From Asterias rubens (lineage: Eukaryota > Echinodermata > Asteroidea > Forcipulatida > Asteriidae), in contig NC_047066.1 in NCBI RefSeq assembly GCF_902459465.1, positions 7,443,047 to 7,507,046 on the forward strand: a stretch of DNA of 64,000 nt, given 5' to 3'. The notes under the pieces were generated by a model. The model worked only from the letters and a program-made list of their open reading frames with translations, ran no database searches and was not told where the DNA came from. Of the stretch, positions 22,298-32,120 are shown in pieces (the first letter of the stretch is position 1; every line of letters starts with the position of its first letter). The translations under genes and the position numbers were made by a program.

Positions 22298-24256
22298 GTA
22301 GAAATGCGGCCCACTCAATTTGTGCCTTAGGCCAGTTTAAGATTTGCCCTTGACTTTTTAGCGACTGGCCAGCACAGAGCTGCTTAAACATAAAAAGTAG
22401 CAACAAAATCATGCCTTACCAGAATAAGGTTACCAGCCAAACTACCATGTCACAAGTACTAGTTGTGGCTGGTATTCCGCTCATTTATGCTTACGGGGAA
22501 ATTTGTTAAGCAACATTTTCTGGTTAAGCTGCTCTTTAAAATTGGGCCCAGGACCAGCAAGCTTTTTATTTCACAGTTCCATCATCTTTTTCACTCGTTT
22601 CATTCAAATAAAATAGGGACGTTTTTCAACTCTGGTGTAGCCAGCTGAAGCACTTGGAGTGAATTGTGACTGGCCGTCTGGTGTTTAAACTGCATTTGAC
22701 CAGTGGACCTGTGTTGGGGAAGAACGCTGGTATATTACTAAATTAATAGCAACAATTTATTAAGCTCGAAATCCATCAAAAAAACAATGCTCTATGGCGC
22801 TTACAAAGTAACATTAAAAAAAAACAATTTAAACACAAAGTCATTAGGTTTGGTAAACTAATTCTAAGTATTTTGAAATTTGATTGCAGCTTACATGTAT
22901 AGTGTATATTTTTCAATGGATTAGGCATTTGGCTGTTTAATTAATTGATTAACCAAAGGTAACTGCAAATTTAAAAGATATTTTAAATCCAGTGTATACT
23001 TTTGGTATTTGTCAAGACCAGTACGGTCATTTGGTATATCCCAACATACGCATAAAATAACAAATAACAAATAACAAATCTGTGAAGATTGGGGCTCAAT
23101 TGGTCATCGAAGTTGCAAGAAAATAATGAAAGAATGAAACACACTTGTTGAATAGAAGTGTGTGCTTTCAGATGATCGAGAAAGGCTTATGGAGTAATTA
23201 ACTTATGGAGTAATTACCAAGGGGTAAACCCTTCATTTTAAAAAGGATTTTCTTGCCATTATTATATTTTTACTGTTGGCTTCTTTGATTTGGAACGTCA
23301 ATATTTGCATTATGCCATTATACAATACATGCTGTATGGATTCAATCTTTTCATTTGCCCTTCAAATGCCAGTATGGCAGTAGCCTTGTTGGAGTTTTAT
23401 TAGGTATTGTTCGTTTTTTTTTCATTTGATTCTTTTTTCTTCTTTTTCTCCTTCTGTTTTGGTCTTTACATTACGGGGATTTTTAGTTCAGTCCTGAATT
23501 TTTCTGAAATGGAATGCAGTCAAAACTTTCTGTATGGAATACCATTTTTTTTTATACCCATTGACATCATGTTTCAAATTCTGCTCTGAAAGAGTATTAT
23601 ATTAAATGCCAATTTATAATTATTAAACATATGGTACAGGCATAGATTGTGTAAAGTTCACATAAAATAGAAAGTAAAGTTTGTCTTGGTAACTTGATGT
23701 AGTAAAAGGTGGATGTGTACATAATTACTTTATTAAAAAAGGGATAGTATAGCGAGGTGCTTATACTCTAAGGCAATAAGTGTGAAGTTTTAGTTTGCAA
23801 AAAATGGAAAAAAGAAATACAACTACACAAGTATAACACACTAACTAAGTATAAGAAATAAACTTCTTTAAAAGAAACCCAGTTGTGTTTGATTTATGTG
23901 TTTTTGTTTTAATATTTGGTTGCTATATTTTTTGTTTCTAAAGAAAAGTTTAAGTCTTGAATTTTGAATTTCACATCCTCAGTTAGTGTAGTTGTACAGC
24001 ACTTTGAGGATTTGCATAAGAACCATGCAAAAGAACTTGAGAAAGGAATATTGTTTGTTCATGTCATGCAACAAATGCATCTGCAAAAAAAATCCCAGTT
24101 GCTAATAGTCCCAAACGAATGTTTTTTTTGTTTCTTTATGCAAAAGCCTCCTCGTATACTATACACACTTGAACTGAACAGTCTTCAGTGCTGCAATGAT
24201 TGGATTGACAAATCAGCTTTTTAAGAGACACTTTGTGGAAGAGCCCTCTGCCCCCA
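22298..24256. other. MAT2B 3' flank, no further gene seen
   Basis: Begins with a family F element (22316-22552). A candidate AATAAA lies at 22607-22612, about 310 bases after the MAT2B stop. From 22620 to 22720 a short segment (gccagctgaagcacttgg...) resembles 1745-1825 in the LIMK intron. A degenerate family D remnant lies near 23010-23220. The remainder is AT-rich without coding signal. Confidence 0.45.
22316..22552. repeat. MITE-like element, family F
   Basis: Core agctgcttaaacataaaaag, caagtactagttgtggctgg and the terminal ctctttaaaattgggccc; the ends are complementary (gggcccaattt form). It is the reference copy for this family in the window. Confidence 0.7.
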
Positions 24257-24365
24257 TAGCCCATCTTGTTGAGCTGTCAATGGCTCTTTTAACATCTCTC
24301 TCATCACAGTCGCCATTACACTGTGATGTGAGACTGAGCCATTTACAGCTCAACAAGGTGGGCTA
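24257..24365. mobile_element. MULE-like MITE, family H, second copy
   Basis: Ends tagcccatcttgttgagct / agctcaacaaggtgggcta as at 15339. Flanking tctgccccc and tctgcaccc look like a 9-base duplication with one mismatch, matching the perfect one at the other copy. Confidence 0.75.
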
Positions 24366-24653
24366 TCTGCACCCCCCCCCCCCCCACCTCCTCCTGGAAG
24401 AGCCAATATATAGGAAGTTCTCTCAGAAAGAGACCACATACAAGAAAAGACCACACCCCGGCAGAGTGCCCCCACTCCACCTCCCCTTCCAACCCACAAG
24501 GCCCACATACAGGAAGAGCCACCCAGGTACACCAAAATTGCCACTAAGTGCTTTTCAGTGGGGAATTTTTCCCTCTTCTGAGTCGATTCAAAAAGAGGAA
24601 TCCGTAAACAAAAAATCAGGAAAGTTTTTGAGGACGGCAATGCTATTACTAGC

Positions 24654-24795
24654 CTTTTTGAGATATGGTGGTCAATATAGGAGTGCACTGTGCGGTTTGA
24701 GTCTATACAGACAGACTTACTCAAACCATGGAGAAATATTTCTACCTCCATGCTCAAACCTTACAGTGTGATAGTATTGTGTCCACCATGTACGT
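24654..24795. repeat. Foldback element with ttttgagatatggtgg end
   Basis: Left end cctttttgagatatggtgg; right part gtgtccaccatg is a degraded partner. Internal gcactgtgcggtttgag and ctcaaaccttacagtg are complementary in kind. The same family ends the central satellite at 41874-41985. Confidence 0.6.
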
Positions 24796-25175
24796 ACAAA
24801 ATATTCCCCTGGGATAGCCTGCATGCAGTTACCATTTTCATTCTAACAGGTTGTGTTTCTAGAAAACTGTATAACTTCGTTCCTATAGTAAAACAAAATT
24901 TACCCCCCATCACTGCCGAACATATTACATTTAAAGTTCTAGTTGTAAAGAGTTGTTTCAAAAAGAGATTAGTGGAACAACAGACAATGTTAGCTTTCTT
25001 TCAATTATCTGAACGAGTAACACGCATTCCATTCTTAATAAGGCCTTTGACTAAACTGAAGACGGATTGTATCGGTTTTTGTAACCCCGCCCCTTCCTTC
25101 CTAATAACTTTATTACAACGTGTTTTCCTCTAATGATTGTGAACATACAAAGTGAATTACCCTAGATTGTGCAGG

Positions 25176-25662
25176 TGTCGCATGCAATTATGTCCTCTAT
25201 GCAATACTATTCGGAGGACATTATTGCATATGCAATAATGTTCGCCGGACGGTTTTGCATACGTAATCGTGTCCGCCCGGACGCTGCTGTATAATGCAAT
25301 TGTGTCCGCCCGGACACATTTGCATATGCAGTTTTGTCCGCCCCCGTCCAAAACCGTCCTTGCAGTAAATTAAACGCCCTTGGTCGACGGAACACAATCG
25401 CCATTTTTTTACAAGCTAATTGCATGTCATGAATAACATGGGACATGTTCGGCCGTTGGTATTCGCTGCAATCATAAACGTGAATATTCATGCTGCATAT
25501 TACGTAGGTTCAGTGCATGATGCAGGCTCGCTTACGCGCGCACATAATGTACAGTCATGTACATGTCCGCCGGGCGCTTTTTGCGTAGCCCCGGACACGA
25601 TTGCATGTGCAAAAGTGTCCGGAGCGGACAGTATTGCATGGCGGACACAATTGCATCTGACA
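25176..25662. mobile_element. 487-bp MITE private to the left arm, 4-bp target duplication
   Basis: Inverted ends tgtcgcatgcaattatgtcc and ggacacaattgcatctgaca, flanked by cagg on both sides (25172-25175 and 25663-25666). The interior is a run of gtccgcccggac and gcatatgc palindromes. The right arm has no counterpart at the matching place. Confidence 0.8.
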
Positions 25663-26379
25663 CAGGCACGTTTTGGTTTGGCATGCGATCAAGACGGTGT
25701 CCAGGTGGGGTTGACCAATGAACACGCTCTATTTATAATGTGTGTGGGTGGGGCTGAGTTTACAATGACTGAAGCCATGTGATTACGTGCAGAGACAACC
25801 CATGTGGGTATAGGTAAAACATATTGTTTTTATTTCAAACACAATTATTAGAAGTCAAAGACGACAACAAAAACTATAACAGATTTCCAAAATTTTGATC
25901 TAGTGTTCTCATCATAAGCGATCTCAAGTGACTTGGTCAATAAACAATTTTGTATCATAATTTTAAATGAACTTATTTCTTGTAACTTGTTGGGGGAAAT
26001 GGTAATTAGATGCTGAAACTGCTTACCAATTACCCAATAAGCCCTTGGTATAAATACCCTTTCTTTCTTTTTTGCTAAAAAAAGAAAAAGATAATAATAA
26101 CAGGTGGCTATCGCGCAGCCCCGTCCGTGATAGTAAAAGCTTTCCCGAAGTAAACCTATTTATTTCATTTTTAGAAGTTATTTCTCCTTTTTGGGTCAGC
26201 CCAGCCTCCCCTCATTATTTTGGTACACCCCTGGACTAAATTAATTCGGCCATCCAGGATTGCGACTTTTTAGTCAACAAGTTAAATCCGTGCATTCAAT
26301 GGAATGGGGTCATTTAGGAATGTCACCTCATTGCAGATCTCTTTGTTGTTATGCAGATTCTATAATGAGTTTTGCACTT

Positions 26380-26560
26380 TTTTCGAGACACCATTTTCGA
26401 GACACCGTTGCAGCCGGCCAGTGACCACATGGCCATTCTCGCCGTGTCGCGCATTGGAGCAGCAGGCCGTACCTCTCGGCTCTTGGACGTCGCGTTTTCT
26501 GATGAACTTTACCTGTAATTTTGTCGATATTCTTACCCAGCCCAGTCTTGTGCATCCAAA
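26380..26560 (+). promoter_or_regulatory. Conserved CpG-rich block, candidate promoter of left-arm RNA
   Basis: GC- and CpG-rich island in AT-rich surroundings (gccattctcgccgtgtcgcgc, ggacgtcgcgttttct), strongly matched by 54050-54225 in the other arm. It is open in one antisense frame in both arms, but most substitutions between arms there change residues (for example ttt/att, gag/cag, cac/caa), which argues against coding. It lies upstream of the first conserved splice donor at 26885. Confidence 0.4.
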
Positions 26561-28029
26561 AATATTTCGACAATAAACTGTTGCACATTTGGAACAAATT
26601 TGGCCGAGACTTTTGTAGGCTACCAAGACAAATGGTCATGCAACTTAAGCATTATTTTGTCACTGGGTCTGGTTGGACAGACAGTTTTTACTAAAAACTA
26701 CAGTCTTCAATAAGCCACAACGTTATTAGAATCAGACTTCCGACCACAGACTTTGAAAGCAAACTGACTTTATGAACTTCTTTGTTTGTGTGTGTGGCTG
26801 GGGGCTTCGCTGAAATGCCGTAGACTGCAGTGAAAAACTTCACAACCAAAGCTGAACATATCGAATCAACGACATCTTGTTGAGGTAGGCTTGGGGACAA
26901 AATTGGGGCGGGGTGGCCCTCTGCCGAAGCGAACAAGTTTTACACGTTGGACCATAATAGGCGTGTCCGTATGGGAATTCTCTTTGCAGACAGGGTCATT
27001 TTTAAACAATTTTCAATTTGATTGGGCTACCCTGGTTTTAAAAATAATTCGAAATGCCTATGGGGTAAAATCTCTGTTCAGTTTGTTTTGCTTTTCGGGT
27101 TTCTTCTAATTTGTCTTATTGGGGTGTTTAAATTCATATCACATGTGCTGATAAAATATAATTAATTCAGAATATTTTGTGTAATTTGGTGGGAAATAAC
27201 CAAAGCCTTTTTTTCCCCCTTTATTCTCGATTCTATTAATTTAAGCTGGTTTCAGGGAGGACGCTTATATTTAATTATCATATTTAATTGTTTGTGTAAT
27301 TTTCATGTAGATCCCTTGTTTTATTTAGAAAATACAAAAAATAGCTGTCAATTATTTGTAGGGAACAAAATAACTCAAAGTGTTTTGCTTTGTCTTTTCA
27401 TTTGTTTTCTCTGACCTGAAATTTGTTTTCCCTGAAATTTGGAGAGCCCCCACCCAACCCCCTTGGGTGTGCACCCAGGAGTATGATGTCTTTATGGCTT
27501 GGATTATATCAGATATAAATGTATATAATTGTTGTTTTGTCCATGATGGCTCTATTATTTTGACCAAATCGTCAGTTACGAACCTGGAAACTATAACTTA
27601 GCGTTTTGATATGAAGTCATTTATAGAATTGTGATGTACAGTGTAGGTCGCTCGTTTTATTCATGAAAACAAAATCCACAGAAAACATTAAATTTCTAGT
27701 TAACTGCAATAATGTTCGCAATACCTTTTGTACTTAATTGATGTATTTATTGGTTGTTTTCTCAGTTCAGAGACGGCAAATGACATGTAGCTGTAAGCAA
27801 TGGATAGAGACTGGGGCAACTCACAACAGACCCAGTGAACTTTCGTCCAGACAATCTTAAAGAAACATTGATGGGACTGGTTGTGCTGATAACTCTCGAG
27901 AGAATGTGACCTGAAGATGGCTGTTGAAGATCTTGACCTGGAAGACATGGATGTACATCGGAGGTCATTAAAGGGCTAAGGTAAGGGACAAAAATTCCAT
28001 AGTAGATCCGACCTTCACTTTTTAAATGC

Positions 28030-28380
28030 AATGGACTGTAGACACTATTGGTATATACTCAAAATAAATATTAGCATAAAAACTTACTTGATAGTATGAA
28101 ACATTGTGAGAAACGGCTCCCTCTGAAATGATGTAGTTTTCAAGAAAGAAACACTTTTCCACTAAAATATTTGCATTTGATTCGAGACCTCAGAATTAGA
28201 TTTTGAAGTCCCGAAATCAAGCATGAAAGCACACAACTTCGTGTGACAAGGGTGATTTTGCAACTTTGACGACCAATTGAGTTTAAATTTTCACAGGTTT
28301 GTTATTTTGTATATATGTTGAGATACAGCAAGTGAGAAGACTGGCCTTTGACAATTACCAAAGGTGTACAGTGTCTTTTA
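28030..28380. repeat. Family D element in left arm
   Basis: From gtagacactattggtatata to aaaggtgtacagtgtctttt, inside the intron between the exons at 27766 and 28969. The right-arm intron also holds a family D remnant (51890-52225), so the insertion may predate the arms. Confidence 0.75.
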
Positions 28381-29284
28381 ACTTTTTGGGTGACTGGACA
28401 GCAGGACTAGTCCATCACCTTTTTCACTGGTCCATATTTTCAATTGAAATTTGGCTGCTTTGTGTTTTAAACCCAAGTTTTCAAGAAAGAGGTAATTTCT
28501 CACTAAAATATTTGAATCTGATAAAAGACTCAATAAGGTTTTTTTTCTTTCATTATTCTCTTGCAGCTTTGATGACAAAACACTAAAATTTTAATAGAAT
28601 CGTTATTTTCTGCATATATGTTAGGATACAGCATCTGTTGTGTATTCTGTTTGTCTAGTCTGTCATGTGTATACGTTTTCTGTCTTCTGTGTATAATTTG
28701 TTGTTGTTTGTCTGTCAATAGGGTAATGCACAAAAGCATCTGCTTCACCTTAACTGTAAACTTGTATAACTGTAAACTACTCATAATTTGAATATAATTG
28801 AAAATTTTTGTTAAAATGTGTAAATGTTGGACAGCAATAAATGTGCGTAAATAAATTAAAAATACAAAACAGTGTATAGTGCCTTTAAGTCAACTTTTGC
28901 GATTCACCTTTTTGTTAAGTGGTTGAACTTGTTTTATTATATTTTTAATTTATTCCTTATTTAACCAGATGGCTGTTGAAGATCTATGGATGTGGTATGG
29001 GAGTTGAAGATCTATGGATATGTGGTTTGTGGACGTACATTGGAGATCACCAAAGGACCAAGGTAAAAACAGCTGTGCAATCCGACCTCCACTGGTTTTA
29101 AGTTCATTTTTGCGATACACCCCGTTATTACATTTTGGACTTTTTCCCTCTAATTATTTTTTTTTTAAATATCTTAATTGGCAGCAAATGCAATCTAGTC
29201 ACTTTTATGGAGACACCATGTACTACTAAAAAATGAGAAGAAAATCCTTTATTATGCACTTTTACTGTAAGTACATGTCTCTAG

Positions 29285-29440
29285 AAGACGATCAGAGCAT
29301 ACTGACCGAAACGTCGAGTTGAAACCAACGGTTCTTTTCAGAACCACCCCAACTCATTTAGAGATAGTCATTACGTTGTGTTACCGCAAACTTTTTCCAT
29401 ATCGTATTTCCACCATACAAGTTTCAAATCCTACTTACAA
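29285..29440. repeat. Repeat with gaaacgtcgagttgaaacca
   Basis: Family G: gatcagagcatactgaccga, then agatagtcattacgttgtgt and gtttcaaatcctac. The reverse-oriented partner at 48990-49185 is not at the mirrored position, so these are probably independent insertions. Confidence 0.6.
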
Positions 29441-29579
29441 TAGACAACACATTTGTATCTGTTTGCTCAAGATGAATCTATGATTTAAAGATAATTAAAT
29501 GTACATACTTATATGATTAAAAATTCTAAATTCAACTAGCCAATCACTGACCTTTCTAAATAAAATAGAAACAAAAGTC

Positions 29580-30900
29580 CGATTATTGATAAAGCACAAT
29601 AGTGGAGGTCGGATAATGCCAGTTGACCGAAATCAAGACCAAGACAAGATGAAGACTGCAAAGAGTAAGAGAAGATCTAACCCGTTCTCTTGCAGAGTCC
29701 CACCCCTCGTAACACCCCTTCCCCTCCAAGATGCTCTGCGATCTTGTTGATGTTGTCCTTGCTTGTAGAGCTTTCAAGGTGACTTCATAGTTTCTTGGCA
29801 TTTCTTGATGTGCATATTGGTCGAAGCCAATGATGCTTTAATTAGTAGACTAGTCTTACTGGAAATTTATGGTGGGGTTGATACTTCAAGTCATCAGTTG
29901 TCATATTTATTTACAATTGTCATGATTTTACATTTCAAATTATAGTGTAACATTTAGAAAGAAACCAAAACTTTGTAGGGCCTAAATAAAATTTTTAAAT
30001 AAATCTTCTAAAAACACGAAAATTTTTGTTTACAATGTAAAGCAGAACAAATAAGATTAAAACATTTAATTGTATTGTGGGCACAAACCCAAGTATAAAG
30101 AAATCATGCCACTAAATATTTTAGTCCAGCCTCCATTCATTTTGATGATTAATGTTTGATTTAGGAGTTTTTTTAAATAGATAATTTAGATTTGCTAAAT
30201 TGATATTTACATAATTCCTAATATCAGCATTACATCAATTCTGAATGGGGATATTTTCAATTAATGAAGTCCAAGATAAATAAATAAAAAACATACTGTA
30301 ACACTTGCTAATTTAGATTAAAACTCAAATAAAAGAACAAGGGGAGGGGACCTTATAACAGCTATAAACATATTTATTTTAGCTGTAGTCATAAAATAAA
30401 AATCTTTTACAATAAAGATTATAGGGCTCATTGAAAATAACTTCCAAAAACACTTATTTGCGAGCGCTGCCAAAACAAAATACGGATCTGGAGGAAAAAC
30501 TGAAGAAGGCGAGAGAAAAGAAGGGAGGGGATTAAAGAGCAGTTCAACCATTTGAGAAAGATGCCAGTGATGCCTAGGTTTGTATGGTGGTTTGTATGAA
30601 TGGTTAGATAGTATAGGTCTAGATTAGGGTTGGCCTAGAGATAAGACTAACGCTCTCTAACAACAGACTTACTGGCTTTAGGTAAAGTATAAGGTGTGAC
30701 TGGTGTAGTTCTTAGTCTTGATTCTAAGATACTCGATCTTGAAGCAAAACTAACGGCTACCCAGTCACCAGTAAAGCCACAACCCGAGTAGATGTCCCTG
30801 ATGAGTGACTGGAAGCAAGTGAGGTCTGGTGTTTGCAGCAATGGTTAAGTATAAGAGGTGAAGTATTGGGGTAGTGAAACTAACCGTTCTTTTCCACAGC
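29580..30900. repeat. High-identity block shared by the two arms
   Basis: Pairs with 49990-51395 in reverse. Over the first 250 bases only a handful of differences are seen, and the similarity continues through AT-rich sequence with no exon signs, so it is not confined to exons. A possible acceptor (cccgttctcttgcag, before 29695) is kept in both arms. Confidence 0.8.
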
Positions 30901-30908
30901 GATTAATG

Positions 30909-30993
30909 AAGCCCGGTTCATACTTCCTGCGTATGCAAAATTCCCATCAAATTCGCATCGCATTCACATTCGCAGGAAGTATGAACCAGGCTT
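30909..30993. repeat. MITE with aagcccggttcatacttcct ends (left arm)
   Basis: 85-base palindrome; ends aagcccggttcatacttcct / aggaagtatgaaccaggctt. The mirrored right-arm copy (49841-49986) is longer, so one has a central deletion. A third copy lies at 62471-62605 in a DRG1 intron. Confidence 0.9.
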
Positions 30994-31183
30994 GACGATT
31001 CTATCAACATGCTAACTTTCTTTTGTTTTTTTCATTTGTTCACAGTCTGTTACCTGTTACTGCTAAATTGATGTTGTGGCAATTGTGCCCAGGTGGCAGC
31101 TCTGGGACACCGTAGATGACATTGGTTTGGTAAAGTATTGGGGTTGTGTCAGGTAAAGTATGTGGTGAACCTGAACTTTAGCT

Positions 31184-31394
31184 AATGGGAGACTTTTGAG
31201 ACGCTGGCGCACATGCTCAGTGACGGTCCCTTTTCACAGTTCTCGTCAGTAGTGCGCGAGCTCATACCTTTGGGCGCAATATTAGTGCGCGAGCTCATAC
31301 CTTTTGGGCGCAATACTAGTATTGCGCCCAAAGGTATGAGCTCGCGCACTACTGACGAGAACTGTGAAAAGGGACCGTCTAAAAGTCTCCCATT
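31184..31394. repeat. Long foldback private to the left arm
   Basis: aatgggagacttttgagacg ... gacggtcccttttcacagtt pairs with aactgtgaaaagggaccgtc ... aaaagtctcccatt. The centre repeats gcgcgagctcatacctttgg, once directly and once inverted, around tagtattgcgcccaaa. Confidence 0.9.
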
Positions 31395-31543
31395 GGTGTG
31401 ACCACCAAATGCTAAACCATCTTAATATTTTTCTTCCAGAAAGCTGATCAAGTTTGCTTCTTGTGATGTGCTGAAATCTTAGAGCTGAGCTGAGGTTGAT
31501 GCCTACAAGCAACGACTGGGGTCATCGCACAAAACCTGGTAAT

Positions 31544-31599
31544 GTATCGAGTTACTGGTGAAGAAATTACAGGTAATTTCTTCACCAGCAACGCGATAC
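31544..31599. repeat. Short perfect hairpin next to an exon donor
   Basis: ctggtgaagaaattac pairs with gtaatttcttcaccag, framed by gtatcg and cgatac, six bases beyond the donor at 31539. Confidence 0.85.
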
Positions 31600-31934
31600 T
31601 AGTTAGGTCTATTAATTTGATCAACAACTCATTCAAGAAAATACATGATGATTGAAAACTTTGGGATCTCCCAATAGTTGTACCCAGCTGTCGAAATTAA
31701 TGTTATCGTTGAGATTCTACAACAGCAAGCACGTGAACGACTAGCCAACATTTGAGTCAAATAACTTAAGACCCAGTTAACCTGTTTGTGTCTTTGTGCA
31801 ATCAGACAAAATTGAAATTCTTCCTCTTGCAAACTTACATAAAGATTTGAAAATACAAATGTCCCTCCCTTTAGAGCAGTCTGTTGTTAAGTTTTGACTA
31901 CAACTGGACCTATTTGAAGCATTGTTGGAGGATA

Positions 31935-32120
31935 ATCAATCGCAAGAACCATCTCTGCCCTCACAGGTACCCATTTACCCCTCGGTGGAGAGAAGCATGT
32001 AGTTAAGTTAAAGTGTCTTGCTCAGGGACACAAGTGTCACAACCGCGAACCCACACTCTGCTGAACAGAACACAAAAGCTTGAGTTCGGTGCTTAATCCA
32101 CTTGGCCACGACACCCTAAG
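31935..32120 (-). repeat. SINE, reverse orientation
   Basis: Read on the minus strand the body gives gtgtccctgagcaagacact; its B-box counterpart is degraded here (gtgggttcgcggttgtgac). Ends near ttggccacgacaccc, just before the exon at 32172. Confidence 0.6.

Noticed and set aside
24196-24771. 191-codon open frame
   Set aside because: It spans a family H MITE, a poly-C tract and a foldback element, has no domain resemblance, and the complementary strand is equally open.
29583-29801. 72-codon frames at 29583-29801 and 51177-51395 that match each other
   Set aside because: The match follows from nucleotide identity of the mirrored block; inter-arm changes show no preference for silent sites and the block continues outside the frame.
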